From Gammaproteobacteria bacterium HGW-Gammaproteobacteria-13 (lineage in GTDB: Bacteria > Pseudomonadota > Gammaproteobacteria > Pseudomonadales > Pseudomonadaceae), in assembly GCA_002840155.1 (NCBI GenBank), contig PGZH01000001.1, positions 186,001 to 250,000 on the forward strand: DNA of 64,000 nt. The letters run 5' to 3'. Below the pieces are notes generated by a model. The model searched no databases, had not been told where the DNA came from, and saw only the letters and a program-made list of their open reading frames with translations. A program made the translations under genes and the position numbers. How positions within the stretch are numbered: position 1 is the stretch's first letter; every line of letters begins with the position of its first letter. This document shows positions 20,043 through 32,727 of the stretch, in pieces.

Positions 20043-20282
20043 ATGCAGGCCTTAGAAGTAAAGAGTCTCCTTGAGGCTAAATTGCCGGATACCCAGGTGG
20101 AAGTCGAAGGCGAAGGCTGCAACTTTCAGCTGAACCTGATCAGTGATGAATTGGCCGCCCTTAGCCCGGTCAAGCGCCAGCAGCAGATCTACGCTCACCT
20201 CAATGCCTGGATCGCCGATGGCAGCATCCACGCCGTGAGTATGAAATTCTTCAGCCGTGCCGATTGGGCCGCGCGCTCCTAA
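20043..20282 (+). CDS. ibaG: BolA family protein IbaG
   Basis: A 79-residue BolA-like protein (YrbA/IbaG), thought to work with monothiol glutaredoxins in Fe-S cluster handling and acid stress. The ATG at 20043 with a nearby GAGG was preferred to the in-frame TTG six bases upstream. The FSRADWAARS C-terminus is family-like. It lies 12 bases ahead of murA, a conserved pairing. Confidence 0.93.
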   Translation: MQALEVKSLLEAKLPDTQVEVEGEGCNFQLNLISDELAALSPVKRQQQIYAHLNAWIADGSIHAVSMKFFSRADWAARS

Positions 20283-21560
<1,278 letters not shown>

Positions 21561-21564
21561 GACC

Positions 21565-22200
21565 ATGCTGACCATTGCCCTTTCCAAAGGCCGGATTCTC
21601 GATGACACCCTGCCGCTGCTGGCCGCGGCGGGTATTGAGCCGACCGAGAACCCGGACAAAAGCCGCAAGCTGATCATTCCGACCACGCTGGACGATGTGC
21701 GCCTGCTGATCGTGCGGGCTACCGACGTGCCGACCTATGTCGAACACGGCGCCGCCGATCTTGGTGTGGCCGGTAAAGACGTGCTGATGGAATACGGCGG
21801 CCAGGGTTTGTATGAGCCGCTGGACCTGCGCATTGCCCAGTGCAAGCTGATGACCGCCGGTGCAGTCGGCGCGCCCGAGCCGAAAGGTCGGCTGCGCGTG
21901 GCCACCAAGTTCGTCAACGTGGCCAAGCGTTATTACGCCGAGCAGGGCCGTCAGGTCGACATCATCAAGCTGTACGGCTCCATGGAGCTGGCACCGCTGG
22001 TGGGGCTGGCTGACAAGATCATCGACGTGGTCGACACCGGCAACACCCTGCGTGCCAACGGCCTGGAAGCTCAGGAGTTGATCGCCATGATCAGCTCGCG
22101 GCTGATCGTCAACAAGGCGTCGATGAAGATGCAGCATGCGCGCATTCAGGCGTTGATCGACACCTTGCGCGATGCGGTTGAAGCGCGACACCCCCGCTGA
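21565..22200 (+). CDS. hisG: ATP phosphoribosyltransferase, short form
   Basis: A 211-residue HisG of the short (HisGS) class that catalyses the first step of histidine synthesis, joining ATP and PRPP. It lacks the C-terminal regulatory domain of long HisG, so it needs the HisZ partner, which is not in this window. [19 protein letters not shown] and the [12 protein letters not shown]-type segment identify it. The start at 21565 is four bases after murA; the upstream extension lies inside murA and is rejected. Confidence 0.96.
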   Translation: MLTIALSKGRILDDTLPLLAAAGIEPTENPDKSRKLIIPTTLDDVRLLIVRATDVPTYVEHGAADLGVAGKDVLMEYGGQGLYEPLDLRIAQCKLMTAGAVGAPEPKGRLRVATKFVNVAKRYYAEQGRQVDIIKLYGSMELAPLVGLADKIIDVVDTGNTLRANGLEAQELIAMISSRLIVNKASMKMQHARIQALIDTLRDAVEARHPR

Positions 22201-22321
22201 GTCTGATGGCCGCCCAGTGCGGCCTAGCCTATCCGCGTTATAGCCAAAATTCTCAGGTGCCCGCGCGGAGTGGTTGTTACTCTACGGGCGCTTGAGCATT
22301 TGCCAATTTAAGAGGCCCGCT

Positions 22322-23632
22322 ATGACCGCTCCTATCGCTATCCGCCGACTCAATGCTGCTGACCAGGACTTTGCCCAGCATCTGGATCATCTGCTGAGCT
22401 GGGAAAGTGTTTCGGATGATGCGGTCAACCATCGCGTGCTGGATATCATCAAAGCCGTGCGTGAGCGCGGTGATGCGGCATTGGTCGAGTTCACCAAGCA
22501 GTTCGATGGTCTGGATGTCGCCTCCATGGCCGACCTGATCCTGCCCCGTGAGCGCCTGGAGCTGGCCCTGACCCGCATCACCCCGGAGCAGCGCGGCGCC
22601 CTGGAGAAAGCCGCCGAGCGCGTGCGCAGCTACCACGAGCGGCAGAAACAGGATTCCTGGACCTATACCGAAGCCGACGGCACGGTGCTGGGGCAGAAGG
22701 TCACGCCGCTGGATCGCGCCGGCCTGTATGTCCCGGGCGGCAAGGCCTCGTACCCGTCCTCGGTGCTGATGAACGCGATTCCGGCCAAGGTCGCTGGTGT
22801 GCCGGAAGTGGTAATGGTCGTGCCGACCCCGCGTGGCGAAATCAATGAGCTGGTGCTGGCCGCCGCCTGCATCGCTGGCGTCGACCGGGTATTTACCATC
22901 GGTGGCGCTCAGGCCGTGGCTGCGCTGGCCTATGGCACCGAGAGCGTGCCGCCAGTGGACAAGATCGTCGGCCCTGGCAATATCTATGTCGCCACCGCCA
23001 AGCGTCATGTATTCGGCAAGGTCGGCATCGATATGATCGCCGGCCCTTCGGAGATTCTGGTGGTGTGTGACGGTCAGACCGATCCGGACTGGATCGCCAT
23101 GGACCTGTTCTCCCAGGCCGAGCACGACGAAGACGCCCAGTCGATCCTGGTCAGCCCGGATGCCGCCTTCCTTGATCGCGTCGCCGAGAGCATCGCCAAA
23201 CTGCTGCCGACCCTGGAGCGCGAGACGATTGCCCGCACTTCGCTGGAAGGCCGTGGTGCGTTGATTCTGGTGGACGATATGGCGCAGGCCATTGAGGTGG
23301 CCAACCGCATTGCGCCGGAGCATTTGGAGCTGTCGGTGGAAAACCCGGAAGAGTATCTGCCGCTGATCCGCCACGCTGGTGCGATCTTTATGGGCCGCTA
23401 CACCGCCGAGGCTCTGGGTGATTACTGCGCCGGTCCCAACCACGTACTGCCGACCTCCGGCACCGCGCGCTATTCCTCGCCGCTGGGGGTGTACGACTTT
23501 CAGAAGCGCTCGTCGATCATCCATTGTTCGGCTGAAGGTGCGTCGGAGCTGGGCAAGGTTGCCAGCGTGCTGGCCCGTGGCGAGTCGTTGACCGCCCACG
23601 CCCGCAGCGCCGAGTACCGCATCAAGAACTGA
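22322..23632 (+). CDS. hisD: Histidinol dehydrogenase
   Basis: A 436-residue zinc enzyme that oxidises histidinol to histidine in two NAD+-dependent steps. The family motifs [33 protein letters not shown] and the [10 protein letters not shown] segment holding metal ligands are present. The ATG at 22322 after an AGAGG site gives the usual length. It is 121 bases after hisG and 60 before hisC. Confidence 0.98.
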   Translation: MTAPIAIRRLNAADQDFAQHLDHLLSWESVSDDAVNHRVLDIIKAVRERGDAALVEFTKQFDGLDVASMADLILPRERLELALTRITPEQRGALEKAAERVRSYHERQKQDSWTYTEADGTVLGQKVTPLDRAGLYVPGGKASYPSSVLMNAIPAKVAGVPEVVMVVPTPRGEINELVLAAACIAGVDRVFTIGGAQAVAALAYGTESVPPVDKIVGPGNIYVATAKRHVFGKVGIDMIAGPSEILVVCDGQTDPDWIAMDLFSQAEHDEDAQSILVSPDAAFLDRVAESIAKLLPTLERETIARTSLEGRGALILVDDMAQAIEVANRIAPEHLELSVENPEEYLPLIRHAGAIFMGRYTAEALGDYCAGPNHVLPTSGTARYSSPLGVYDFQKRSSIIHCSAEGASELGKVASVLARGESLTAHARSAEYRIKN

Positions 23633-23692
23633 ATTTTCAGGGCGCGCCCTGCGCGCCTCACCCAGGAATCGAATTCGAGGAGAGAAGGGCAG

Positions 23693-24745
23693 ATGAGCAA
23701 ATTCTGGAGCCCCTTCGTTAAAGACCTGGTGCCTTATGTGCCGGGTGAGCAGCCGAAACTGGCCAAGCTGGTCAAGCTCAACACCAATGAAAACCCCTAT
23801 GGCCCCTCGCCCAAAGCGATCGCCGCCATGCAGGCCGAGCTGAACGACAACCTGCGCCTGTATCCGGACCCCAACAGCGACCGCTTGAAGCAGGCTGTGG
23901 CCGATTATTACGGCGTACAGACCGCCCAGGTATTTGTCGGCAATGGCTCCGACGAGGTGCTGGCGCACGCTTTCCACGGCCTGTTCCAGCATGGCCAACC
24001 GCTGCTGTTTCCGGATATCAGCTACAGCTTCTATCCGGTGTACTGCGGCCTGTATGGCATCGACTCCGTGCAGGTACCGCTGGATGAGCAGTTCCAGATT
24101 CGCGTGGAAGATTACGCGCGACCTAACGGCGGCATCATTTTCCCCAATCCCAACGCACCGACCGGCAGCCCCCTAGCGCTGGAGGCCATCGAGCGCCTGC
24201 TCAAGGCCAACCCGGATACCGTGGTGCTGGTGGATGAAGCCTATATTGATTTTGGCGGCGAGACGGCGATCAGTCTGGTGGATAAATACCCCAACCTGCT
24301 GGTCAGCCAGACCCTGTCCAAGTCGCGCTCCCTGGCCGGGCTGCGGGTCGGTATCGCGGTTGGTCATCCTGATCTGATCGAAGCCCTGGAGCGGATCAAG
24401 AACAGCTTCAACTCCTACCCGCTGGACCGTATGGCAATTGCCGGCGCGGCGGCGGCGTTCGAGGACAAGGCATACTTCGAGCAGACCTGCCAGCGCGTGA
24501 TCGAAAGTCGTGAGGCTGTCGTGGCCGGGCTGCAGAAGCTGGGTTTTGAGGTGTTGCCCTCAAAGGCGAACTTCGTCTTCGCTCGCCACCCAGGCAAGGA
24601 TGCGGCGACCCTGGCCGCTGGCCTGCGTGAGCAGGGCGTGATCGTGCGTCACTTCAAGCAGCAGCGCATTGCCCAGTTCCTGCGTATCACCATTGGCACG
24701 CCGGAGCAGAACCAGGCGCTGCTGGATGCGCTGCAAGGTCTGTAA
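23693..24745 (+). CDS. hisC: Histidinol-phosphate aminotransferase
   Basis: A 350-residue class I/II PLP enzyme that makes histidinol phosphate from imidazole-acetol phosphate. The PLP lysine lies in [27 protein letters not shown] near residue 27, the FPNPNAPTG loop and the final arginine motif FLRITIGT are visible. A GAGGAGAGAAGG site precedes the ATG. The gene ends in a strong terminator and closes the murA-hisGDC group. Confidence 0.97.
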   Translation: MSKFWSPFVKDLVPYVPGEQPKLAKLVKLNTNENPYGPSPKAIAAMQAELNDNLRLYPDPNSDRLKQAVADYYGVQTAQVFVGNGSDEVLAHAFHGLFQHGQPLLFPDISYSFYPVYCGLYGIDSVQVPLDEQFQIRVEDYARPNGGIIFPNPNAPTGSPLALEAIERLLKANPDTVVLVDEAYIDFGGETAISLVDKYPNLLVSQTLSKSRSLAGLRVGIAVGHPDLIEALERIKNSFNSYPLDRMAIAGAAAAFEDKAYFEQTCQRVIESREAVVAGLQKLGFEVLPSKANFVFARHPGKDAATLAAGLREQGVIVRHFKQQRIAQFLRITIGTPEQNQALLDALQGL

Positions 24746-24756
24746 CTGGCAGCCGT

Positions 24757-24786
24757 AAAAAAGCCGGAGCACTGCTCCGGCTTTTT
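24757..24786. terminator. Bidirectional terminator hisC / DUF4198 gene
   Basis: AAAAAAGCCGGAGC, a 3-base loop and GCTCCGGCTTTTT form a strong hairpin with T-tracts on both strands, between the convergent hisC and the DUF4198 gene. Confidence 0.92.
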
Positions 24787-24801
24787 GTTATCTGCGAGGC
24801 C

Positions 24802-25530
24802 TTACTCGTGGTGCGCTTCGCCGAGGAAGGTCAGCGAGGTAAACAGGCCGCGGGTCTCGATATCCTTGTCGCCTTTGACCGGTAGGCTGATGGATGCGCT
24901 GATGATATTCAGCCCTTCGTTGCGTACCAGCACCTGGGCGCGGCCGTCGGCATCGGTGGTGGCGCTGACCTGGTGCGGCGCACCACGGTAGTCACCGACC
25001 AGCTCGACCCCGGCAGCCGGCTTGCCATCCACCAGCACACGCACCGCCAGCGGCTTGCCTGGGCCGACCTTGAGCGGGTCGACTTCGGGCAGGATGACCA
25101 TTTTCAGCTGATCCAGCTTCGGCAGCTTGGCGCCTTCCTGGTAAATCGCCAGGCTGTACTTGTAGGTATGCAGCGATTCGGTCGAGTTTGGCACCTGGCT
25201 GCGACCCTGGTTGATCCATTTGCCATCCGGGGTCTTCGACCAGGCGCCGTTGTCCAGCCCCACGCCCAGCACCGCTGGGGTTTTCAGGGGTTGCAGGCGG
25301 GCGTGGTCATCCAGACGCTGGACGGTGACAGGGATCATCTTGCCGGCGCTGTCATATGCCCAGGCGCCGCTGATTTTCTCGGCCTTGAAGGCGTTGTCTT
25401 CCGCACCGTGGCCGTAGATGGTTTCGATATGGCCGCGGCGTTGTTCGGTCCACAGGCCGTGGGCCTGGACTTGCCCGGCGAGCAGGGCGGCGAGCAAAGC
25501 AGTGAGCATGGCGGGTTTAGCAGTACGCAT
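24802..25530 (-). CDS. DUF4198 domain periplasmic protein
   Basis: A 242-residue exported protein of the DUF4198 family, a group often linked to nickel, cobalt or other metal uptake. The signal peptide (about residues 1-23) ends VQA, so cleavage there would leave a histidine (HGLWTEQ) as the new N-terminus. Further histidines lie nearby (GHIETIYGHG) and at the very end (EAHHE), all consistent with metal binding. The C-terminal half looks like a beta-sandwich carrier domain (PLKVGPGKPLAVRVLVDGKP). It follows the TonB receptor by 26 bases on the same strand, so the two form an operon. The metal is unknown. Confidence 0.82.
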   Translation of the reverse strand: MRTAKPAMLTALLAALLAGQVQAHGLWTEQRRGHIETIYGHGAEDNAFKAEKISGAWAYDSAGKMIPVTVQRLDDHARLQPLKTPAVLGVGLDNGAWSKTPDGKWINQGRSQVPNSTESLHTYKYSLAIYQEGAKLPKLDQLKMVILPEVDPLKVGPGKPLAVRVLVDGKPAAGVELVGDYRGAPHQVSATTDADGRAQVLVRNEGLNIISASISLPVKGDKDIETRGLFTSLTFLGEAHHE

Positions 25531-25556
25531 ACTGGGGTTCCTTGGAGTGGCTGGGG

Positions 25557-27641
25557 TCAGAGATTGAGAGTCAGGCTGAGGCTGAGGTTGCGCGGCTCGC
25601 CGGGCATTACCCAGACGCTGTTGAAGGCGCGCTCGTAGTACTCGCGGTCGAACAGGTTGTTGAGGTTCAGGCCGACGCTCAGGTCCTCGCTGGCCTGGTA
25701 GCGGGCCAGCAGATCGACGGTGCTGTAGGCCGGCAACTCGAAGTTGCTGCCGGCCTGTCCCGAGCGCTCACCTACATAGTTGAACGCGGCGCCGATGTCC
25801 GAGCCGCGCAGGCGGCCGTCCTGAAACTGGTAGACCGTCAGCAGGCTACCGCTGTGGCGGGCGACGCCGAGCAGTTTGCTGCCCACCGGCAGGCTGTTGT
25901 CCTCGGTCACTTCGGCATCGATATAGGCGTAGGCGCCGATGATGCGCACGGCATCGCTGAGCTGGCCGCTGAACTGCATATCCAGGCCCTGACTGCGCGC
26001 CTTGCCAGCGGCAATGCTGTCGCCGGGGTTGGCCGGGTCGGCGGTCAGCACGTTTTCCTTGTCGATATGAAACAGCGCGATGGTCGCGCCCAGGCGGCTG
26101 TCGAGCAGGTCGAGCTTGAGCCCGGTCTCATAGCCAAGACCCTTCTCCGGTTTGAATACCGTGCCCTGGCTGCTGATGCTGTTGGGCTTGAACGAGGTGG
26201 ACGCGTTGGCGAAAACCCCGACCTGCGGCGTCAGCTGGTAGAGCAGCCCCGTGCGTGCGGTGGCGACATCCTTGTTCTGCTCGTTGCTGACCCGGGTGCT
26301 GCGGTTTAGCGCGGTTTGCTCGTAGCGTTCGAAGCGCGCGCCGATCAGGCCACTCAGGCGTTCGCTGAAGCTGATCTGGTCCTGCAGGTTGAGGGCATAG
26401 CTCTCGGTGTGCTCAAAGAAATCGTTGGGGTTGACGATGGCCGGCTTGGCCTGGCCGTACTGCGGTTGGTAGATGTTCTGGCCATAGCCCAGGGTGGTTG
26501 CGCTTTGCGGGTACTTCTGGCTGTTGCGGTAGTTCTCGTACTCCAGGCCGGCGAGGGTCTGGTGCTGCCAGCTGCCCAGATTGAAGCTGCCGTGCAGCTC
26601 GGCCTGGGTGATGCTGTCGTTCCATTCGAAGCTGCGCTGGCGATAGAAGCGCGTCAGGGTGTCACCGACCAGGCGCGAGGGCTCGGAGCTGTTGCCTTGC
26701 AGGCGACCTTGGGCGTAGTGGTTGGCCAGGCGCAGCTTCCAGCTGTCATTGAGGTAATGCTCAAGGCTGACCTGCAGCATCTGGTTGTCGTTGCGGATGC
26801 TGCCGTCGTTCGGTTCGCCCATAAATCTGGAATCTTTCACCGCGCCCATGCGGTTGTTCACCGCCGGGATACCACGGTCGAATACCGACTCGGTGCGGGT
26901 GAATTCGCTCTCGATCAGCAGCAGGGTGTCGGGGTTCAGCTGCCAGCTCAGCGAAGGGCTGACGATCTGCCGCTCGCTGCCGACATGGTCGCGAAAGCTC
27001 TGGTTGTCCTCGACCGCCAGGTTGATCCGTGACAGCAGGGTGGCGTCTTCATTCAGCGGGGTGTTGACGTCCAGGCTGCTGCGGTAGCGGTCCCAGCTGC
27101 CGGCGCTGGCCTTGAGCTGGCTGAAGGCTTCGGCCTGGGGTTTCTTGCTGACGATATTGATCATGCCGCCCGGGTCGCCACGGCCATACAGGCTGGCAGC
27201 CGGGCCTTTGAGTACTTCGATGCGCTCGATGCCGGAGGCGTCCGGCGAGCTGTAGCTGCCACGGTTGATGGCGAAGCCGTTCTTGTACAGCTCGCCAGTG
27301 GTGAAGCCGCGTACGCTGTAATTGAGGAAGGTCAGGCCGCCGAAGTTGTTCTGCCTGGACACGCCGCCGGCAAAGTCCAGGGCGCGGTCGATGCGCGTGG
27401 TGCCCAGGTCATCGAGCACCTGCGCGGGCACCACGTTGATGCTCTGGGCGATCTTCTCAATCGGTGTATCGGTGCGGGTGGCGCTGGCCGAGCGGGTGGC
27501 GCGGTAGCCTTTTACGGGACCGTCCGCCTGTTCCTGGCGCGCGGTTACAGTGGTGGCAGAGAGCTCAACGGGGTTTTCTGCTGCAGCGGCAAAGGCGCTG
27601 GGAACCAGCAGGCTGGCAAGTAAGGCGTGGGCGGCGCGCAA
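25557..27641 (-). CDS. TonB-dependent outer membrane receptor (siderophore-receptor type)
   Basis: A 694-residue receptor with a signal peptide (cleavage near AFA-AAA, about residue 19), a plug domain (about 45-160, with VLKGPAASLYGRGDPGGMIN) and a beta-barrel ending in LSLSLTLNL. It lacks an N-terminal signalling domain. The plug sequence belongs to the siderophore-receptor subfamily, but the DUF4198 partner and the Zur-like palindrome upstream point to another metal, perhaps zinc, nickel or cobalt. The frame begins with TTG at 27641, with AGGA nine bases upstream; an ATG at 27651 is in another frame. So either a TTG start is used or one base differs from the ancestral sequence. Confidence 0.9.
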   Translation of the reverse strand: MRAAHALLASLLVPSAFAAAAENPVELSATTVTARQEQADGPVKGYRATRSASATRTDTPIEKIAQSINVVPAQVLDDLGTTRIDRALDFAGGVSRQNNFGGLTFLNYSVRGFTTGELYKNGFAINRGSYSSPDASGIERIEVLKGPAASLYGRGDPGGMINIVSKKPQAEAFSQLKASAGSWDRYRSSLDVNTPLNEDATLLSRINLAVEDNQSFRDHVGSERQIVSPSLSWQLNPDTLLLIESEFTRTESVFDRGIPAVNNRMGAVKDSRFMGEPNDGSIRNDNQMLQVSLEHYLNDSWKLRLANHYAQGRLQGNSSEPSRLVGDTLTRFYRQRSFEWNDSITQAELHGSFNLGSWQHQTLAGLEYENYRNSQKYPQSATTLGYGQNIYQPQYGQAKPAIVNPNDFFEHTESYALNLQDQISFSERLSGLIGARFERYEQTALNRSTRVSNEQNKDVATARTGLLYQLTPQVGVFANASTSFKPNSISSQGTVFKPEKGLGYETGLKLDLLDSRLGATIALFHIDKENVLTADPANPGDSIAAGKARSQGLDMQFSGQLSDAVRIIGAYAYIDAEVTEDNSLPVGSKLLGVARHSGSLLTVYQFQDGRLRGSDIGAAFNYVGERSGQAGSNFELPAYSTVDLLARYQASEDLSVGLNLNNLFDREYYERAFNSVWVMPGEPRNLSLSLTLNL

Positions 27642-27663
27642 GGGAGAGCATCCTTCAATTGAT

Positions 27664-27690
27664 ATTTAATGTAATAACATAACATTAAAT
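27664..27690. promoter_or_regulatory. AT-rich palindrome, possible Zur box, ahead of the TonB receptor
   Basis: The arms ATTTAATGT and ACATTAAAT flank nine bases. Read on the minus strand, the inner part GTTATGTTATTACATTAA agrees at 15 of 18 positions with the zinc-repressor motif GTTATGTTATAACATAAC as I remember it. It lies 23 bases upstream of the TTG start, where it would overlap a -10 region. A Fur box is a poorer match. Confidence 0.5.
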
Positions 27691-27738
27691 CTGAGAAGAG
27701 TTATCGCTTGCGTTGCGCAATTTGCAAAAGGAGGGGAG

Positions 27739-28881
<1,143 letters not shown>

Positions 28882-28991
28882 CGATCCAATCCTGAGGGTT
28901 GCCGGGGGCGGGTGCGCCCCTTAAGGTGCGCCATTATAGAGAAGCCGCTGCGAATAAAGCAGCGCCTCGCAACTGTTGATAAGGAAACACG

Positions 28992-29750
28992 ATGGCCATT
29001 GCCCTGGCGACCCTGGTGGAAGAAGCCGACCGCTACCTGAATGCCGCGCGCATCAGCGATTACTGCCCCAATGGCCTGCAGGTCGAGGGGCGGCCGCAGG
29101 TGCGGCGGATCGTCAGTGGCGTGACTGCCAGCCAGGCGCTGGTCGATGCAGCGGTCGAAGCCGAAGCCGATGTGCTGCTGGTGCACCACGGATACTTCTG
29201 GAAGGGCGAAAACCCCTGCATCACCGGGATGAAGCGCCGCCGCCTACAAACCTTACTGGCCAACGATATCAGTCTGCTGGCCTATCACCTGCCGCTCGAT
29301 GTGCATGCCGAGGTCGGCAATAACGTGCAGCTGGCCGCACAGCTGGGTATTACCGTGGAAGGCCCGCTGGAGCCGGAAAATTCGCGCACCGTCGGCCTGA
29401 TCGGCTCGCTGGCCGAGGCCATGAGCCCGCGCGATTTCGCCCGCCATGTGCATCAGGTGCTGGGCCGTGAGCCGCTGCTGGTCGAAGGCGAGGCGATGAT
29501 TCGCCGAGTCGGTTGGTGCACTGGCGGCGGTCAGGGTTATATCGATCAGGCGATTGCCGCCGGGGTTGATCTGTACCTGACCGGTGAAGCCTCCGAGCAG
29601 ACCTTCCACAGCGCCCGGGAAAACGGCATCAGCTTTATCGCCGCCGGCCACCACGCTACCGAGCGATATGGCGTGCAGGCTTTAGGTGATTATCTGGCAC
29701 GGCGCTTTGCCATTGAGCATCTGTTTATCGATTGCCCCAACCCTATCTGA
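28992..29750 (+). CDS. Nif3-like dinuclear metal centre protein (YbgI family)
   Basis: A 252-residue hexameric-ring protein of the Nif3/YbgI (GTP cyclohydrolase I type 2-like) family. Metal-binding residues are visible in LLVHHGYFWK, LPLDVHAEVGNN and AAGHHATERYG. The biochemical role is not settled; a part in metal or NAD/nucleotide repair has been proposed for relatives. An AAGGA site precedes the ATG. The divergent algW neighbourhood is conserved in pseudomonads. Confidence 0.92.
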   Translation: MAIALATLVEEADRYLNAARISDYCPNGLQVEGRPQVRRIVSGVTASQALVDAAVEAEADVLLVHHGYFWKGENPCITGMKRRRLQTLLANDISLLAYHLPLDVHAEVGNNVQLAAQLGITVEGPLEPENSRTVGLIGSLAEAMSPRDFARHVHQVLGREPLLVEGEAMIRRVGWCTGGGQGYIDQAIAAGVDLYLTGEASEQTFHSARENGISFIAAGHHATERYGVQALGDYLARRFAIEHLFIDCPNPI

Positions 29751-29784
29751 GGCGCAATTGCGGCCTTTCCTGCAGGTATAAAGC

Positions 29785-29801
29785 TAGATCGTTTCGATCT
29801 A
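29785..29801. promoter_or_regulatory. Perfect palindrome upstream of cysD
   Basis: TAGATCG and CGATCTA flank TTT, forming a perfect 17-base inverted repeat about 92 bases before the cysD ATG. It has no T-tract, so an operator is more likely than a terminator. It does not look like a typical CysB site. Confidence 0.35.
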
Positions 29802-29892
29802 ACCTGGCTCCTGATTAGAAGAGGGTGCTGTGCTAGAGTGCGCCCTCGTCCACGGCCCGCCGGCCCAAACACATCGCATTTCGTGAGTAGCC

Positions 29893-30810
29893 ATGCTCGA
29901 TAAACTGACCCACCTGAAACAGCTGGAGGCGGAAAGTATCCACATCATTCGTGAAGTGGCCGCCGAATTCGACAACCCGGTCATGCTCTATTCCATCGGT
30001 AAAGACTCCGCCGTGATGCTGCACCTGGCACGCAAGGCGTTCTTTCCGGGCAAGCTGCCGTTCCCGGTGATGCACGTCGATACGCGCTGGAAGTTTCAGG
30101 AGATGTACAGCTTCCGCGAGAAGATGGTCAAAGAGTACGGCCTGGACCTGATCACCCACATCAACCCCGATGGTGTGGCGCAGGACATGAACCCCTTCAC
30201 TTACGGCAGTGCCAAGCACACCGACGTGATGAAGACCGAGGGCCTCAAGCAGGCGCTGGACAAGTACGGTTTTGATGCCGCCTTCGGTGGCGCGCGCCGC
30301 GACGAAGAGAAGTCCCGCGCCAAGGAGCGTGTGTACTCCTTCCGCGACAGCAAGCACCGCTGGGACCCGAAGAACCAGCGTCCCGAGCTGTGGAATGTGT
30401 ACAACGGCAAGGTCAAGAAGGGCGAGTCGATCCGTGTGTTCCCGCTGTCCAACTGGACCGAGCTGGACATCTGGCAGTACATCTATCTGGAACAGATCCC
30501 GATCGTGCCGCTGTATTTCGCCGCCGAGCGTGAAGTGATCGAGAAGAACGGCACGCTGATCATGATCGACGACGACCGCATCCTCGAACACCTCTCCGAC
30601 GAAGAGAAAGCCCGTATCACCAAGAAGATGGTGCGTTTCCGCACCCTCGGCTGCTACCCGCTGACCGGCGCGGTGGAGTCCACGGCTACCAGCCTGACCG
30701 ACATCATTCAGGAAATGCTCCTGACTCGAACGTCCGAGCGTCAGGGCCGTGTCATCGACCACGATGCTGCCGGGTCGATGGAAGAGAAAAAACGTCAGGG
30801 GTATTTTTAA
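29893..30810 (+). CDS. cysD: Sulfate adenylyltransferase subunit 2
   Basis: A 305-residue PP-loop subunit of ATP sulfurylase that adenylates sulfate to APS. The PP-loop SIGKDSAVM is at about residues 34-42, and the [16 protein letters not shown] and [14 protein letters not shown] motifs are typical. Length agrees with E. coli CysD (302). The stop lies one base before the cysNC ATG, so translation is coupled. The upstream 142 bases hold a palindrome and probably the CysB-dependent promoter, which could not be pinned down. Confidence 0.98.
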   Translation: MLDKLTHLKQLEAESIHIIREVAAEFDNPVMLYSIGKDSAVMLHLARKAFFPGKLPFPVMHVDTRWKFQEMYSFREKMVKEYGLDLITHINPDGVAQDMNPFTYGSAKHTDVMKTEGLKQALDKYGFDAAFGGARRDEEKSRAKERVYSFRDSKHRWDPKNQRPELWNVYNGKVKKGESIRVFPLSNWTELDIWQYIYLEQIPIVPLYFAAEREVIEKNGTLIMIDDDRILEHLSDEEKARITKKMVRFRTLGCYPLTGAVESTATSLTDIIQEMLLTRTSERQGRVIDHDAAGSMEEKKRQGYF

Positions 30811-30811
30811 G

Positions 30812-32713
30812 ATGTCGCACCAATCCGATCTGATCAGCGAAGACATCCTCGCTTACCTGGCCCAGCACGAGCGCAAGGAACTGCTGCGCTTCCTCACCTG
30901 CGGCAACGTCGACGACGGCAAGAGCACCCTGATTGGCCGCCTGCTGCACGACTCGAAGATGATCTACGAAGACCATCTGGAAGCCATCACCCGCGATTCG
31001 AAGAAAGTCGGCACCACCGGTGAAGACATCGACTTGGCGCTGCTGGTCGACGGCCTGCAGGCCGAGCGCGAGCAGGGCATCACCATCGACGTGGCGTACC
31101 GCTATTTCAGCACCGCCAAGCGCAAGTTCATCATCGCCGACACCCCCGGCCATGAGCAGTACACCCGCAACATGGCCACCGGTGCCTCCACCTGCGACCT
31201 GGCGATCATCCTGATCGACGCGCGCTACGGTGTGCAGACCCAGACCAAGCGTCACAGCTTTATCGCCAGCCTGCTGGGTATCAAGCACATTGTTGTGGCC
31301 ATCAACAAGATGGACCTCAAGGGCTTCGATCAAGGCGTATTCGAGCAGATCAAGGCCGATTACCTGAAATTCGCCGAAGGTATCGCACTCAAGCCAAGCT
31401 CGCTGCACTTCGTGCCGATGTCGGCGCTGAAAGGCGACAACGTGGTCAACAAGAGCGAGCAGTCGCCTTGGTACACCGGCCAGTCGCTGATGGAAATCCT
31501 CGAAACCGTGGAAGTGGCAGGCGATCGCAACTTCACCGACCTGCGTTTCCCGGTGCAGTACGTCAACCGTCCGAACCTGAACTTCCGTGGTTTCGCCGGC
31601 ACCCTGGCTAGCGGCATCGTGCGCAAGGGTGACGAAGTCATCGCACTGCCTTCGGGCAAGGGCAGCAAGGTCAAATCCATCGTCACCTTTGAAGGTGAGC
31701 TGGAGCAGGCCGGCCCAGGCCAGGCGATTACCATCACCCTGGAAGACGAAATCGACGTTTCGCGTGGCGACATGCTGGTGCATGCCGACAACCGTCCGCA
31801 GGTGGTCGACAGCTTCGACGCCATGCTGGTGTGGATGGCTGAAGAGCCGATGCTGCCGGGCAAGAAATACGACATCAAACGCGCCACCAGCTACGTGCCG
31901 GGCTCGATTGCCAGCATCAACCACCGCGTCGATGTGAACACTCTGGAAGAGGGCGCGGCGAGCAGCCTGCAGCTCAATGAAATCGGCCAGGTGCGCATCG
32001 CCCTGGATGCCCCGATTGCCCTGGATGGCTATGCGCACAACCGCACCACCGGCTCGTTTATCGTCATCGACCGCCTGACCAATGGCACCGTCGGCGCCGG
32101 CATGATCATCGCCGAGCCAGTTGGCGCGCAGGGTTCAGGCGGCCATCACGGCAAGCTGGCGCATGTGTCTACTGACGAGCGTGCTACGCGCTTCGGCCAG
32201 CAACCGGCGACTGTGCTGTTCAGCGGCTTGTCCGGTGCTGGCAAGAGCACCCTGGCCTACGCCGTGGAGCGCAAACTGTTCGACTCCGGTCGCGCGGTGT
32301 ATGTGCTGGACGGGCAGAACCTGCGCCATGACCTGAACAAGGGGCTGCCGCAGGATCGCGCCGGGCGTACCGAGAACTGGCGCCGTGCCGCGCACGTTGC
32401 GCGTCAGTTCAACGAAGCCGGGCTGCTGACTTTGGCAGCCTTCGTCGCCCCGGATGCCGAAGGCCGTGAGCAGGCCAAGGCGCTGATCGGTGCCGAGCGT
32501 CTGATCACCGTCTACGTGCAGGCGTCCCCGCAGGTTTGCGCCGAGCGTGACCCGCAAGGCCTGTACGCGGCGGGTGGTGACAATATCCCGGGCGAGTCCT
32601 TCCCGTATGATGTGCCGCTGAATGCCGATCTGGTGATCGATACGCAGTCGGTGTCGGTGGAAGAGGGCGTCAAGCAGGTGTTGGCTCTGCTGCGTGAGCG
32701 CGGCGCGATCTAA
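30812..32713 (+). CDS. cysNC: Fused sulfate adenylyltransferase subunit 1 / APS kinase
   Basis: A 633-residue bifunctional protein. The N-terminal GTPase half (CysN) has GNVDDGKST (residues 31-39), DTPGHEQY and NKMDL, and drives ATP sulfurylase with GTP energy. The C-terminal half is APS kinase (CysC), with a second P-loop GLSGAGKST near residue 472; it makes PAPS. The fused form is usual in Pseudomonas. The start at 30812 follows cysD by one base; the longer frame upstream lies inside cysD. A terminator follows. Confidence 0.98.
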   Translation: MSHQSDLISEDILAYLAQHERKELLRFLTCGNVDDGKSTLIGRLLHDSKMIYEDHLEAITRDSKKVGTTGEDIDLALLVDGLQAEREQGITIDVAYRYFSTAKRKFIIADTPGHEQYTRNMATGASTCDLAIILIDARYGVQTQTKRHSFIASLLGIKHIVVAINKMDLKGFDQGVFEQIKADYLKFAEGIALKPSSLHFVPMSALKGDNVVNKSEQSPWYTGQSLMEILETVEVAGDRNFTDLRFPVQYVNRPNLNFRGFAGTLASGIVRKGDEVIALPSGKGSKVKSIVTFEGELEQAGPGQAITITLEDEIDVSRGDMLVHADNRPQVVDSFDAMLVWMAEEPMLPGKKYDIKRATSYVPGSIASINHRVDVNTLEEGAASSLQLNEIGQVRIALDAPIALDGYAHNRTTGSFIVIDRLTNGTVGAGMIIAEPVGAQGSGGHHGKLAHVSTDERATRFGQQPATVLFSGLSGAGKSTLAYAVERKLFDSGRAVYVLDGQNLRHDLNKGLPQDRAGRTENWRRAAHVARQFNEAGLLTLAAFVAPDAEGREQAKALIGAERLITVYVQASPQVCAERDPQGLYAAGGDNIPGESFPYDVPLNADLVIDTQSVSVEEGVKQVLALLRERGAI

Positions 32714-32727
32714 ATCCGCTGCATACT

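Noticed and set aside
22207-22224. GGCCGC/GCGGCC hairpin after hisG
   Set aside because: The stem is short and no T-tract follows, so a terminator is not supported; hisD may still be cotranscribed.
27661-27700. Fur box ahead of the TonB receptor
   Set aside because: The GATAATGATAATCATTATC pattern fits poorly; the palindrome matches a Zur-like motif better.
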